Shown piece by piece: positions 1-7,402 of a DNA stretch of 12,846 nt. The notes beneath the pieces were generated by a model that saw nothing but the letters and a program-made list of their open reading frames with translations, searched no databases and was not told the DNA's origin. Every line of letters begins with the position of its first letter. Position 1 is the stretch's first letter. A program made the translations under genes and the position numbers. The stretch covers positions 1 through 12,846 of the forward strand of contig CANHUW010000030.1 in assembly GCA_947463975.1 (NCBI GenBank), read 5' to 3'. Source of the stretch: Bacteroidota bacterium. Lineage in GTDB: Bacteria > Bacteroidota > Bacteroidia > Chitinophagales > Chitinophagaceae.

Positions 1-270
1 AAAGAAAATATCTGGTTTGCGCATAAATTAGGGAATGCTGCTTTTGATGATATATTGATCTATGATTATTATTGGAGGTTACTTAGAAACTATACAATTA
101 GATCTATGGCAGATTTAAATGCGATGGGGGTAGAAGATTCAAAAATTTTATGGGTAATCAGAAAAATGTTAGATGTACAAATGAAATTTCCATTATCTCT
201 TTTAAAGATTGGTCCTATTTCAAAATTGCTTATGTTTTCTTGTTATTTAATGCGTCCCAAAAACAAATAG
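1..270 (+). CDS. C-terminal fragment of an unrecognised protein (runs off left edge)
   Basis: An open frame without stops enters at base 1 and ends at TAG 268-270, giving the last 89 residues of a larger protein. A TTG at 55 is the first possible start inside the window, but the frame is open upstream of it (KENIWFAHKLGNAAFDD before it), so the gene almost certainly starts outside. The fragment is basic and aromatic near WRLLRNY, with a moderately hydrophobic stretch (FPLSLLKIGPISKLLMF) before a basic tail. I do not recognise a family from this piece alone. The position beside acyltransferase and glycosyltransferase genes makes a glycan-synthesis enzyme, perhaps the tail of a glycosyltransferase, a reasonable guess only. 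Its last 24 bases overlap the 3' end of the convergent acyltransferase gene. Confidence 0.6.
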   Translation, partial: KENIWFAHKLGNAAFDDILIYDYYWRLLRNYTIRSMADLNAMGVEDSKILWVIRKMLDVQMKFPLSLLKIGPISKLLMFSCYLMRPKNK

Positions 271-1296
271 GTTTTTGAATCGAAGTGTTTTCTTTTCAAT
301 TAATTTCCAAGAAGCGATTCCCAAAATAAATGAAACAATGGTACTGGTCCACAATAATACCATTACAGAAGGTTGGAAACAATAAATAATTAATTGTTGA
401 ACGGGGAATGAGTATAAGTAAATACCATAAGATGGATCTTCGATGGTTCTATGTATCCAATCTGCCCATCTTGAACTGCCTTGCCCAATGTATAATACCA
501 AATATGGCCAACTAAAGCCCAGCCAAATAGGGTTTAGTTTAAAATAAATAATTACCATACTTAAGATTAAAGCTAGCAAAGCCAAAAGAGTCCTATAGGG
601 AATATTTTTCCAATCCAATACAGCCCAAAAGGATCCTATCAAGAAAAAGAAACCCAACTCAGCAATAAAGTCTACTCTTAGTTTGAAATTGATGTGTTTT
701 AAAGTATCTATATGGAATACATTTCCAAATAATAAGCCAATTATGGTCATCAATAAAATGGAGATTACCAACCATTTAAATTGCCTAAAAGGTAATAGCA
801 ATATTAATACAAGGTAAAAGAAAAATTCAAATCCCATTGTCCAAAGAGATCCATTAATAGCTGTGTTAAAATTTTTATCAAATACTCCATGAATTCTCCA
901 TTGGTTATGATAAAGGGTAAGATTATTTAAAATATAACTAGTTGCTTCTTTTTCGAATTTAAAATAAGTTTGGTTGGGTTGATAAATTAAATAAGCCATT
1001 CCAATAGATAATAATAGAACCACCATTAACCCCGGGTAAATTCTTAGAATTCTTTTCCATAAATAATCTACAACATTAGGACTTCTTTCCAAGCTTTTAA
1101 AAATCAAAAAGCCACTAATGGTGATGAATCCTTTAACACCAAAATAGGAGAAATTAATATAATGATGGGTCCATTCGCATAATGGGTCACATCCTTTATT
1201 TCCCAATAGTACATAAGAGTGAGAGACAATCACCAACCATGCAAAGATGATTCTTATGATATCAAAATTGTTGGCTTTTCTAATTGGTTGGTTCAC
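247..1296 (-). CDS. Acyltransferase family 3 (OafA/YrhL-like) membrane protein
   Basis: A 349-residue polytopic inner-membrane protein of the acyltransferase-3 family, which moves acyl groups (often acetyl) from the cytoplasmic side onto extracytoplasmic sugars such as O-antigen or exopolysaccharide. What is seen: the family's N-terminal helix with the Arg and His pair (FDIIRIIFAWLVIVSHSY, R15 and H26), the second-helix segment FGVKGFITISGFLIFKSL (residues 52-69), the conserved basic loop KRILRIYPGL (81-90), and about ten hydrophobic segments across the whole length. The length is normal for a stand-alone member without a fused SGNH domain. The start is GTG at 1296; no ATG exists upstream in frame and the next in-frame ATG would remove the catalytic helix. 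The neighbours are glycosyltransferases, which fits glycan decoration. The acyl donor and sugar acceptor cannot be told from the sequence. Confidence 0.9.
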   Translation of the reverse strand: MNQPIRKANNFDIIRIIFAWLVIVSHSYVLLGNKGCDPLCEWTHHYINFSYFGVKGFITISGFLIFKSLERSPNVVDYLWKRILRIYPGLMVVLLLSIGMAYLIYQPNQTYFKFEKEATSYILNNLTLYHNQWRIHGVFDKNFNTAINGSLWTMGFEFFFYLVLILLLPFRQFKWLVISILLMTIIGLLFGNVFHIDTLKHINFKLRVDFIAELGFFFLIGSFWAVLDWKNIPYRTLLALLALILSMVIIYFKLNPIWLGFSWPYLVLYIGQGSSRWADWIHRTIEDPSYGIYLYSFPVQQLIIYCFQPSVMVLLWTSTIVSFILGIASWKLIEKKTLRFKNLFVFGTH

Positions 1297-1316
1297 TATG
1301 TTTAGCGTTATAGACG

Positions 1317-1324
1317 CAAATATA
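1317..1324 (-). promoter_or_regulatory. Candidate -7 element of acyltransferase promoter
   Basis: Read on the minus strand this is TATATTTG, a full match to the Bacteroidota -7 consensus TAnnTTTG, ending 20 nt before the GTG start at 1296. A TTTG-type -33 box is not evident at the usual distance. It lies in the 50-bp divergent gap shared with the GT2 gene starting at 1347; on the plus strand only a weak TATCTTGA (1335-1342) could serve that gene. Confidence 0.4.
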
Positions 1325-1346
1325 AAAGATTTAGTATCTTGAGAGC

Positions 1347-2354
1347 ATGTTACTCTCTATTATTATTGTCAATTACCAATCCACTGCAGATATTCAAAAC
1401 TGTTTGAGATCTGCCTCAAAATTTTTGATGGAAAATCAAGAGATTGAATGGATTGTGGTAGATAATGATTCTAAAGATGGTAGCGAGCAAATTCTGACAA
1501 ATGAGTTTCCATTTATTCAATATATCCAAATGGGCTATAATGCAGGTTTCGCAAGAGCGAATAATGCTGGAATTAAAATAGCTAAGGGAGATCAGGTTCT
1601 GTTGCTAAACCCGGACACGCTTATCCTGGCTGGCTCCATTGAAAAATGTATCGAAAGATTTGTGCAATCAAATCATATTGCCTGTGGGGTTCAGTTAATT
1701 CATGCAGATGGTACACCACAATTTTCTGGAAGTAAATTTGTTAAAGGCGGATTGAATCATTTAATGGATTTGCCTTATTGGGGTGCAAGTTTAAAATTTT
1801 TAGCTTCAATTTTACAAACAACTAAACCTTCCATCATTAAAGCAAACAAAGAGCAAAAAGTTGATTGGATTAGTGGCGCTTATTTGATGGTGAAAAAATG
1901 GGCCATTGATAAAGCAGGATTAATGGACGAAGATTTTTTCTTATATGCAGAAGAAGTTGAGTGGTGTAGTAGATTAGGTAAATTAGGTACAATGTGTTTG
2001 TATGGTGATATTGAAATAGTTCATTTGATTGGAAGTTCTATTCAAACTGCAACAGGATCTGTAGACAATAGCTATACCAATTTATCTGATAAAAAAGGCT
2101 TGCAATTAATGGTATCTAATCATTTAAGAATTAGAAAACAATATGGTGCATTTTGGTACATGGTTCAATTGCTTAATTTTACTTGGGCTATTGTGTATGC
2201 TTTTGTAATGAGTTTTTTATTGCACTTGGCACATGGTAAAAATCCATTGACTGATTTCAATAAATTAATTGGATTCGCAAAGAATGTCTTTACACTTTGG
2301 GGCTTTAGTTCTACAATGATTGCAGGGAAACCATATTTTTATAAGTGTTTTTAA
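1347..2354 (+). CDS. GT2 family glycosyltransferase (rhamnosyltransferase-like)
   Basis: A 335-residue GT-A fold glycosyltransferase that would transfer a sugar from a nucleotide-sugar donor to a lipid-linked or growing glycan at the inner face of the membrane. Seen: N-terminal LSIIIVNYQS, the nucleotide-binding VVDNDSKDGS (38-47), the NAGFARANNAGI segment (65-76) typical of WbbL/rhamnosyltransferase-type members, the metal-binding DXD-like triad NPD (88-90), and the acceptor-site region ISGAYLMVKKWAIDKAGLMDEDFFLYAEEVEWCSR around 175-209 with acidic residues E202, E203 and E205 as candidates for the catalytic base. A hydrophobic helix at about 271-294 probably tethers the C-terminus to the membrane. 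The ATG start gives the canonical N-terminus with no spare residues. The donor sugar is not predictable. The stop overlaps the convergent GT2 gene by 4 bp. Confidence 0.9.
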   Translation: MLLSIIIVNYQSTADIQNCLRSASKFLMENQEIEWIVVDNDSKDGSEQILTNEFPFIQYIQMGYNAGFARANNAGIKIAKGDQVLLLNPDTLILAGSIEKCIERFVQSNHIACGVQLIHADGTPQFSGSKFVKGGLNHLMDLPYWGASLKFLASILQTTKPSIIKANKEQKVDWISGAYLMVKKWAIDKAGLMDEDFFLYAEEVEWCSRLGKLGTMCLYGDIEIVHLIGSSIQTATGSVDNSYTNLSDKKGLQLMVSNHLRIRKQYGAFWYMVQLLNFTWAIVYAFVMSFLLHLAHGKNPLTDFNKLIGFAKNVFTLWGFSSTMIAGKPYFYKCF

Positions 2355-3259
2355 TATCCTAATAGCCCTTTTAAAGTATCTATTCTAAATTGAATGATGG
2401 GCCATGTTTTGGCAGGATTTCCTTCTAGTGCATATTTTATTCCTAGTATGACTGACGCGCCAAATTTTAATAGGTATTCTACTATCTTAGATACAAATGC
2501 TTTATTGCTAATGGCTTTTGTTCTTGTTCTTTCGCCTCTTCCAATTCCACTCGCTACACGGTACATATATTCTGTAGTAAGTTTCTTAGTTTCTACTACA
2601 TGTTCCACTATGATACTTGGATCATAATAAATAGTATGACCTAATTGTAAAATTTTATAAAATAAATCCTTGCCTTCGCCGCCAATTCTTAAAGTGCCCA
2701 CTACGCCTGGAAGTTGAGCATTAAATCCGCCGATTGTTTCAAATATTTTTTTTGAAACAATCATATTTGATTCTAAAGGGTATTTGCCATTTTTAAAAGC
2801 ACATGCAATTGGGGAGTAATCAAAATTACCTACCATACTAGATACATAATAACTCATCCATTTGGGTTCAGTGGGGACATATCTTGGAATGATTCTTCCG
2901 CCAAATCCATGAACAAAAGGTTGATCATTAATGTGCCTAATTATATTTTGAACAAAATCTTTGTGTGCAATGGCATCATCATCAATAAAACATAGCCAAT
3001 CAAATTTAGCCATAAAGGCGCCTGTATTTCTGGCATAACTCGCACCTTGATTGGTTTCGGTAGTGTAGTAAAAATTTCCTTCTGGATGACTAGCTCTCCA
3101 AGCTGCGAAAACTTCTGGTGTATCATCCGTTGAGTTATTATCCACTACAATCGCTTCGAAATAATCTAGGCCAGCGGTTTGAATATACAGTGCATCTAAT
3201 GCTGCGCCAATATAATTGGCTCTATTGTAACTACAGATAATTATAGAAACTTTTGACAT
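2351..3259 (-). CDS. GT2 family glycosyltransferase, second gene of yfhO unit
   Basis: A 302-residue GT-A glycosyltransferase. Seen: KVSIIICSYNRANYIGAAL (3-21), VVDNNSTDDT (38-47), the QGASYARNTG segment (71-80), the DXD motif inside CFIDDDA (90-96, IDDD at 92-95), and an acceptor-site block GGEGKDLFYKILQLG (193-207), which corresponds to the GED-type motif of the family, followed by a histidine in VEHVV (H220). The C-terminal 45 residues are moderately hydrophobic and could sit on the membrane. It is read behind the YfhO-family gene with only 1 nt between that stop and this ATG, so the two are almost surely co-transcribed and translationally coupled. That suggests the pair works on one glycan step. 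It differs clearly from the convergent GT2 gene at 1347, so the two are not a recent duplication. Confidence 0.9.
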   Translation of the reverse strand: MSKVSIIICSYNRANYIGAALDALYIQTAGLDYFEAIVVDNNSTDDTPEVFAAWRASHPEGNFYYTTETNQGASYARNTGAFMAKFDWLCFIDDDAIAHKDFVQNIIRHINDQPFVHGFGGRIIPRYVPTEPKWMSYYVSSMVGNFDYSPIACAFKNGKYPLESNMIVSKKIFETIGGFNAQLPGVVGTLRIGGEGKDLFYKILQLGHTIYYDPSIIVEHVVETKKLTTEYMYRVASGIGRGERTRTKAISNKAFVSKIVEYLLKFGASVILGIKYALEGNPAKTWPIIQFRIDTLKGLLGY

Positions 3260-3260
3260 C

Positions 3261-5756
3261 CTATGCTTCTTTTTGTTTTAACGCTTTGTAACCAACAAAC
3301 AAGATGAATCCCCATAATAAAATAGAAGCAATACCAGAAGCTTTTTTAGAAATATCAATGGAGCTTGGTCTAAACTCAAATTTAATTTCATGTTTTCCAG
3401 CAGGAACCACTAATGCTCTTAATACATAGTTCACTTTTACAATAGGAGTTTCCTTATTATCAATATAAGCTTTCCATCCTAGGTTATAATAAATTTCACT
3501 AAATACCGCTAATTGTTTTTTGGAAGTATTTGCAGCATACAAAATATCATCATTGTTATTCTTAACTAATTGAATGCTTGCTGTAGTATCTACTTCAATA
3601 TTGCTTAAATCGGCTATTTTATCTTTTTCTTCAACAATGGCAGTATTTTTTGGATTGAAAGTATCTAGTGCCTTCATTACGCTAGCAGCATCTTTTTGAT
3701 ATTGCACCCCTTTTACAAACCAGGCATTTCCTAAGGCCTCTTTGTTGGGTATAGTATCTGTTGTTGGATTACCAGAAATAACATACTTGGTATTCAGCAT
3801 ATTGATTGTTGGCATACAGTTAGGGAATTTATACCATTGATTTTCAATAAGGTCTTGGTAAATACTCAATTTGGCAGGATTATATCCACCCACCGTTTTA
3901 TGATGGTAAGCAATTAATGCGCCACCATTAAATGCATTTTGAATACCACCACGGATATCTAATACTCTATAATTGCTGGTATCTTTTTTCAATGCGATAT
4001 CTAAAGGAGTTAAATTAAATGCCGCTTCGTTTTCAGTTGCTTCTATAAAACTATCAGGCTTTAAATATTTGGCATTCAAACTAAATAAATCAATCATTGC
4101 TAAAACGCCCAAACCAACAAAGAAAATAGTTTGATTAATAATTTTTTTAATACTTAAGAAAACAAGTACAGCTATCAATACTAAATATAATAAAGCTTTA
4201 GTGATGTCAGATTCCATTAATGATTTTCTATCCGCTGACAAGCCATTGAATAAATCAGTGGCAGGGGTGATGTACGCTGCTGCAGCTTGAGGATCTTTTA
4301 CTTGTGAAGTCACCATCTGACTCCACTGCGCCAATTTTTGTTTATCCTCTTCATTTTTAAAATCAGTAGTAAAATAAATAGCGAACACTGCAACAAAGCT
4401 TAAAGCAATTAATACTAAGCCTGTTTTGTATTTCTGAATAAAATTATTAAAAGAATTTTCTTTACTTAAGGCTTCTGCACCATACATGGCCATCATGCCC
4501 AATAATAATGTTGGAATAACCATTATCATACTGGGCGCTCTAAATTTATTGTAAAAAGGAACATGATCTAATACGAATTCGTTGAAACCTTTTAAATAGG
4601 AACCTGCTGCTAATAAACATGCCAAGACAATGGTAGCAGCAATCCAAATTCTATGAGGGTTTGATTGTACAGAGAATCCAATCAATGCCAATAAGCAAAT
4701 AACAATACCAATATAAGGAGGACCAGCAGTAAATCCTATACCGCCCCAATAGAAATTTAAAAAGCCTTGTAATTGTTGTCCTATTTCGGGTTGCATTTGT
4801 TGCAAAGTTTCCACTGCTTTTGATTGTGCAATATCCATTACTGCATTAGGATCTGCGCCACCACCATATATATTTGGAAACATTAACACCAAGGGTTCCG
4901 ATGTAAACATGCTATAACTTAAAGCATAATCACTATTTAAGCCAGTTGCGTTGGTTTTACTTTCCTTGGTCACTAATGCACTTCCACCTCTAATTGATGC
5001 TTTGCCATATTCATAGGTGCTTACTAAGATAGGAGCATTTACTGCCAATCCTAATAGGCCTGCAATCAATCCAGCAGCTAATGTGGTATAAATTGCTTTA
5101 AAATCTTTCTCTTTGATCCATGTTATCAAAAAATATATAGACATGAATACAGCAATGATTATTCCATAGTAAGTTATTTGCAAGTGATTGGCTTGAACAA
5201 ATAAGGCGGTGGAAATACTCGTTAATAAAAGTCCCCATATGTATTGCTTACGGAATAGAATGAATAAAGATCCAATAAAGAATGGGAGATATGCAATGGC
5301 ATGCATTTTAGTAATATGACCAACAGTAACTATAATTGGATTATAAGTTGCGTAACTATATGCCAAAGCACCAACAATGCTAATGATACTATTAAATCCT
5401 AAGACTTGTGCTAAAAAGTAAAAGCAAATACTTGCTAAGAAAAATAAATTGATTGGTTCGGGCAAGTATAAAGTGAATAATCTATCTAATATACCAATAG
5501 AATATGCATAACCCACTACGCCGGTTATTTGATAAGTGGGCATGCCACCAAACATACTATTGGTCCATAATGGTGTATGGCCATATTGCTCTCTATATTG
5601 AAGCGCGTCCTGCGCCATTCCCTTAAATTGTGTAATATCTGATTGTTGCAATACTTTACCTTCTAAAGCTGGTTTGCAATAAACAATAGCCACAACGGCA
5701 AATACAATTATTGCAATTAAATGAGGTAGAGCAGTTTTAAGAATGTTCTTCAACAT
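3261..5756 (-). CDS. YfhO-family polytopic membrane protein
   Basis: An 831-residue integral membrane protein of the bacterial YfhO family, thought to be GT-C-like lipid-linked-sugar glycosyltransferases; members in Firmicutes are linked to teichoic acid glycosylation, while the Bacteroidota members have no settled role. Seen: a first helix at about 11-27, an extracytoplasmic loop with WTNSMFGGMPTYQ (64-76), conserved GHITKMHAIAYLPF (146-159) and QANHLQITYYG (188-198), roughly a dozen hydrophobic segments in the first two thirds, then a large soluble domain (about 565-800) that holds the family-typical GWKAYIDNKE turn (760-769) and a final helix (806-825) with a short basic tail. Full length and intact. 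It is first in a two-gene unit with a GT2 enzyme. The ATG at 5756 is preceded by a good -7 element but no Shine-Dalgarno. Confidence 0.85.
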   Translation of the reverse strand: MLKNILKTALPHLIAIIVFAVVAIVYCKPALEGKVLQQSDITQFKGMAQDALQYREQYGHTPLWTNSMFGGMPTYQITGVVGYAYSIGILDRLFTLYLPEPINLFFLASICFYFLAQVLGFNSIISIVGALAYSYATYNPIIVTVGHITKMHAIAYLPFFIGSLFILFRKQYIWGLLLTSISTALFVQANHLQITYYGIIIAVFMSIYFLITWIKEKDFKAIYTTLAAGLIAGLLGLAVNAPILVSTYEYGKASIRGGSALVTKESKTNATGLNSDYALSYSMFTSEPLVLMFPNIYGGGADPNAVMDIAQSKAVETLQQMQPEIGQQLQGFLNFYWGGIGFTAGPPYIGIVICLLALIGFSVQSNPHRIWIAATIVLACLLAAGSYLKGFNEFVLDHVPFYNKFRAPSMIMVIPTLLLGMMAMYGAEALSKENSFNNFIQKYKTGLVLIALSFVAVFAIYFTTDFKNEEDKQKLAQWSQMVTSQVKDPQAAAAYITPATDLFNGLSADRKSLMESDITKALLYLVLIAVLVFLSIKKIINQTIFFVGLGVLAMIDLFSLNAKYLKPDSFIEATENEAAFNLTPLDIALKKDTSNYRVLDIRGGIQNAFNGGALIAYHHKTVGGYNPAKLSIYQDLIENQWYKFPNCMPTINMLNTKYVISGNPTTDTIPNKEALGNAWFVKGVQYQKDAASVMKALDTFNPKNTAIVEEKDKIADLSNIEVDTTASIQLVKNNNDDILYAANTSKKQLAVFSEIYYNLGWKAYIDNKETPIVKVNYVLRALVVPAGKHEIKFEFRPSSIDISKKASGIASILLWGFILFVGYKALKQKEA

Positions 5757-5767
5757 AATGTATTAAA

Positions 5768-5827
5768 TTAGTGTAACAAACCTACAACTAAAAAGGCTTT
5801 TTTAGTAATTTTATTGCCTTCTAACAT
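5768..5827 (-). other. Candidate 19-codon upstream ORF before yfhO-family gene
   Basis: On the minus strand GGAGG (5840-5836) sits 8 nt before an ATG (5827) that opens a short frame MLEGNKITKKAFLVVGLLH and ends in TAA 11 nt before the yfhO-family start. A perfectly spaced GGAGG is rare in this window, where no other gene has one. Against it: the candidate -7 element of the yfhO-family gene lies inside the frame, so a transcript starting there would not carry this ORF, and a 19-codon frame can arise by chance. Confidence 0.2.
5777..5784 (-). promoter_or_regulatory. Candidate -7 element of yfhO-family operon
   Basis: Minus-strand TAGGTTTG matches TAnnTTTG exactly and ends 20 nt before the ATG at 5756, giving a leader of roughly 12-15 nt. 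No TTTG box is seen at the expected upstream distance. The same divergent gap (5757-5848) also holds an AT-rich inverted repeat (5788-5794 with 5799-5805) and the 10-bp perfect palindrome TAACATGTTA (5822-5831), a possible but unproven operator. Confidence 0.4.
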
Positions 5828-5848
5828 GTTAAAAACCTCCGAGTTGAT

Positions 5849-6136
5849 ATGAACTATAAAGTCTATGTTCCCTTTCTTTCAAGATTAGCCGTGCTTTGTA
5901 ATATTTGTTTTTTGATAGATATGGCTATTATGTATATCCCAGGATGGCATATGCCTAATTTTTTAGCTAATTTCTTTGGTGTACTGGGTTTAGAGATGGC
6001 CCCATTTGTAAATTTACTATTAGGCATCTTATTTCTTATTGTAATTTTCAAAAAAATAGATCTTGATTTGCGAAAATGGCAAACCTTTTTCAATTTAGGT
6101 ATGTTATTGATTCAATTATTCACCTTATTTGCTTAA
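5849..6136 (+). CDS. Small three-helix membrane protein, unknown function
   Basis: A 95-residue protein that I do not assign to a named family. Hydrophobic helices are visible at about 9-30, 48-67 and 76-94, with basic loops (KKIDLDLRKWQ, 68-78) that would face the cytoplasm. No catalytic motif is visible. The ATG at 5849 gives the N-terminus MNYKVYVPFLSRLA. The stop TAA is 5 nt before the ATG chosen for the queuosine-precursor transporter downstream, so the two genes are probably one transcript and may work together. It diverges from the yfhO-family operon, with 92 bp between the starts. Coding status is supported by the tight spacing to the next gene and by an uninterrupted membrane-protein-like composition; an overlapping minus-strand frame at 5863-6093 looks like its shadow. 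Confidence 0.7.
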   Translation: MNYKVYVPFLSRLAVLCNICFLIDMAIMYIPGWHMPNFLANFFGVLGLEMAPFVNLLLGILFLIVIFKKIDLDLRKWQTFFNLGMLLIQLFTLFA

Positions 6137-6141
6137 AGCAC

Positions 6142-6927
6142 ATGATATCTGACATACTTAAAGACAAGCCCACTAAATTATTTTTAGGCATTACTGCTTT
6201 TTTTGTTGCCAATGCATTGATTGCAGAATGTATTGGAGGAAAAATATTTTCTTTAGAGGGTGTCTTAGGAATAGCGCCTGCCAATCTAACTATTTTTGGG
6301 GAGTCTGGGCTTTCATTTAATTTGACTTGTGGAGTTTTGTTATGGCCACTAGAATTTGTGATTACAGATATTGTGAATGAATATTATGGTCCCAAAGCAG
6401 TTAGAAGAATTAGTTTAACTGCAGTGAGTTTAATTATTTATGCATTTCTAATGTTTTATTTGGCAATGCATATTGCTCCTGCAGCATTTTGGGTAGGATC
6501 AAAACAAGCAGATGGTATACCGAGTATGCAAGGTGCATTTGAAGCGATTTTTGGTCAAGGCATGTGGATTATTATTGGCAGCCTAATTGCCTTCTTGGTA
6601 AGTCAATTAGTAGATGTTTATGTCTTTCATAAAATCAAACAAAGAACAGGAGAGAAATGGGGATGGCTAAGAGCGACGGGCTCAACAGTGGTATCTCAAT
6701 TAGTAGATAGTTTTGTGGTATTGGTGATTGCATTTAAAATTGGCAACAATTGGACATGGTCCTTTGTTATTGCAGTATGCATTGTAAACTATATGTATAA
6801 ATTTAGTATGGCTTTATTGTTAACTCCTGTATTAAGTTTTGTAGAAAATAGGATAGAGCGATATTTAGGTCATGAGACTGCCGCTAAAATGAAATTAGCT
6901 GCCATGGGAAAATCAAATGAAGTATAG
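6142..6927 (+). CDS. yhhQ: Queuosine precursor transporter (YhhQ/VUT family)
   Basis: A 261-residue six-helix inner-membrane protein of the VUT/YhhQ family, whose characterised members import queuosine precursors (preQ0/preQ1) for tRNA modification. Seen: an acidic residue in the first helix (ALIAECIGGK, 25-34), the family signature LLWPLEFVITDIVNEYYGPKAVRR (66-89), and the GSTVVSQLVDSF segment (180-191) in the fifth helix, with an earlier VSQLVDVYVFHKIK (153-166) of similar form. An in-frame ATG lies further upstream at 6076, but it would overlap the preceding gene by 61 bp and add a tail unlike the family; ATG 6142, 5 nt after the previous stop, is preferred. No preQ1 riboswitch is evident upstream. 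The gene ends 1 bp from the convergent Nudix gene. Confidence 0.87.
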   Translation: MISDILKDKPTKLFLGITAFFVANALIAECIGGKIFSLEGVLGIAPANLTIFGESGLSFNLTCGVLLWPLEFVITDIVNEYYGPKAVRRISLTAVSLIIYAFLMFYLAMHIAPAAFWVGSKQADGIPSMQGAFEAIFGQGMWIIIGSLIAFLVSQLVDVYVFHKIKQRTGEKWGWLRATGSTVVSQLVDSFVVLVIAFKIGNNWTWSFVIAVCIVNYMYKFSMALLLTPVLSFVENRIERYLGHETAAKMKLAAMGKSNEV

Positions 6928-6928
6928 A

Positions 6929-7393
6929 TTAGTTATTTCTACTTGAAATCAATAATTGAATAGCAACTTTATCAATTGGTAGCGTCATATCTTCCACTTT
7001 TAGTTTCGAGAGTGGTATCCATCTTAGATGTTCAGCTGTGCCAGAGATATCTGCAACCTCTTCAGGTAAAAAATCAAAGGCTACGGTCTTTGCTTGAATA
7101 ACTTTTGTGTTATCTGAATGTACTAAATAATAGATAGAGATAATTTGATCTACATTGTTAAAAGCAGAAATCTGAAAAAAGTCTGTCGTATAAAAATGTT
7201 CTCCTACGGTAACCACTAAATTAGCTTCTTCCATAAACTCTCTCGCCAATCCATCTCTGGTGCCTTCGCCAATTTCTAATCCACCCCCTGGAAGTTTTGT
7301 GATATAAGCTCCTCTAATAAATTCATCGCTTACTAATAATCTGTCTTCTTCATCAATCAAAATACCGTATACTCGTACATTAAATAAAGCCAT
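6929..7393 (-). CDS. Nudix hydrolase
   Basis: A 154-residue member of the Nudix superfamily, which hydrolyses nucleoside diphosphates linked to another group with Mg2+ or Mn2+. The Nudix box is clear: G37, E43, then REFMEE at 51-56 as the metal-binding helix, preceded by KLPGGGLEIGEG. The near-invariant Gly after the EE pair is Asn here (EEANL, N58). The N-terminal strand FNVRVYGILIDEEDRLLVSD (4-23) and the single-domain length are normal. Substrate cannot be assigned; MutT-like sanitation or ADP-ribose-type cleavage are both possible. It is the last gene of a three-gene minus-strand unit, 9 nt behind dapF, and ends 1 bp from the convergent transporter. Confidence 0.88.
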   Translation of the reverse strand: MALFNVRVYGILIDEEDRLLVSDEFIRGAYITKLPGGGLEIGEGTRDGLAREFMEEANLVVTVGEHFYTTDFFQISAFNNVDQIISIYYLVHSDNTKVIQAKTVAFDFLPEEVADISGTAEHLRWIPLSKLKVEDMTLPIDKVAIQLLISSRNN

Positions 7394-7402
7394 AGATATT
7401 CT

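Noticed and set aside
2394..2627. Plus-strand 77-codon frame opposite the GT2 gene
   Set aside because: It lies wholly inside a well-supported glycosyltransferase on the other strand and has no recognisable features; similar shadow frames at 2941, 5863, 7769, 10118, 11208 and 11816 were also dropped.
247..5756. Complete polysaccharide biosynthesis cluster
   Set aside because: No flippase, polymerase, Wzc-type kinase or initiating sugar transferase is in the window, so only the presence of glycan-active genes is claimed.
5757..5848. preQ1 riboswitch ahead of the small gene and yhhQ
   Set aside because: No preQ1-type pseudoknot layout or A-rich tail in the right place was seen; the palindromes here are short and AT-rich.
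6076..6141. Upstream ATG for the queuosine-precursor transporter
   Set aside because: It would overlap the preceding small gene by 61 bp and add 22 residues unlike the family; ATG 6142 sits 5 nt after the previous stop.
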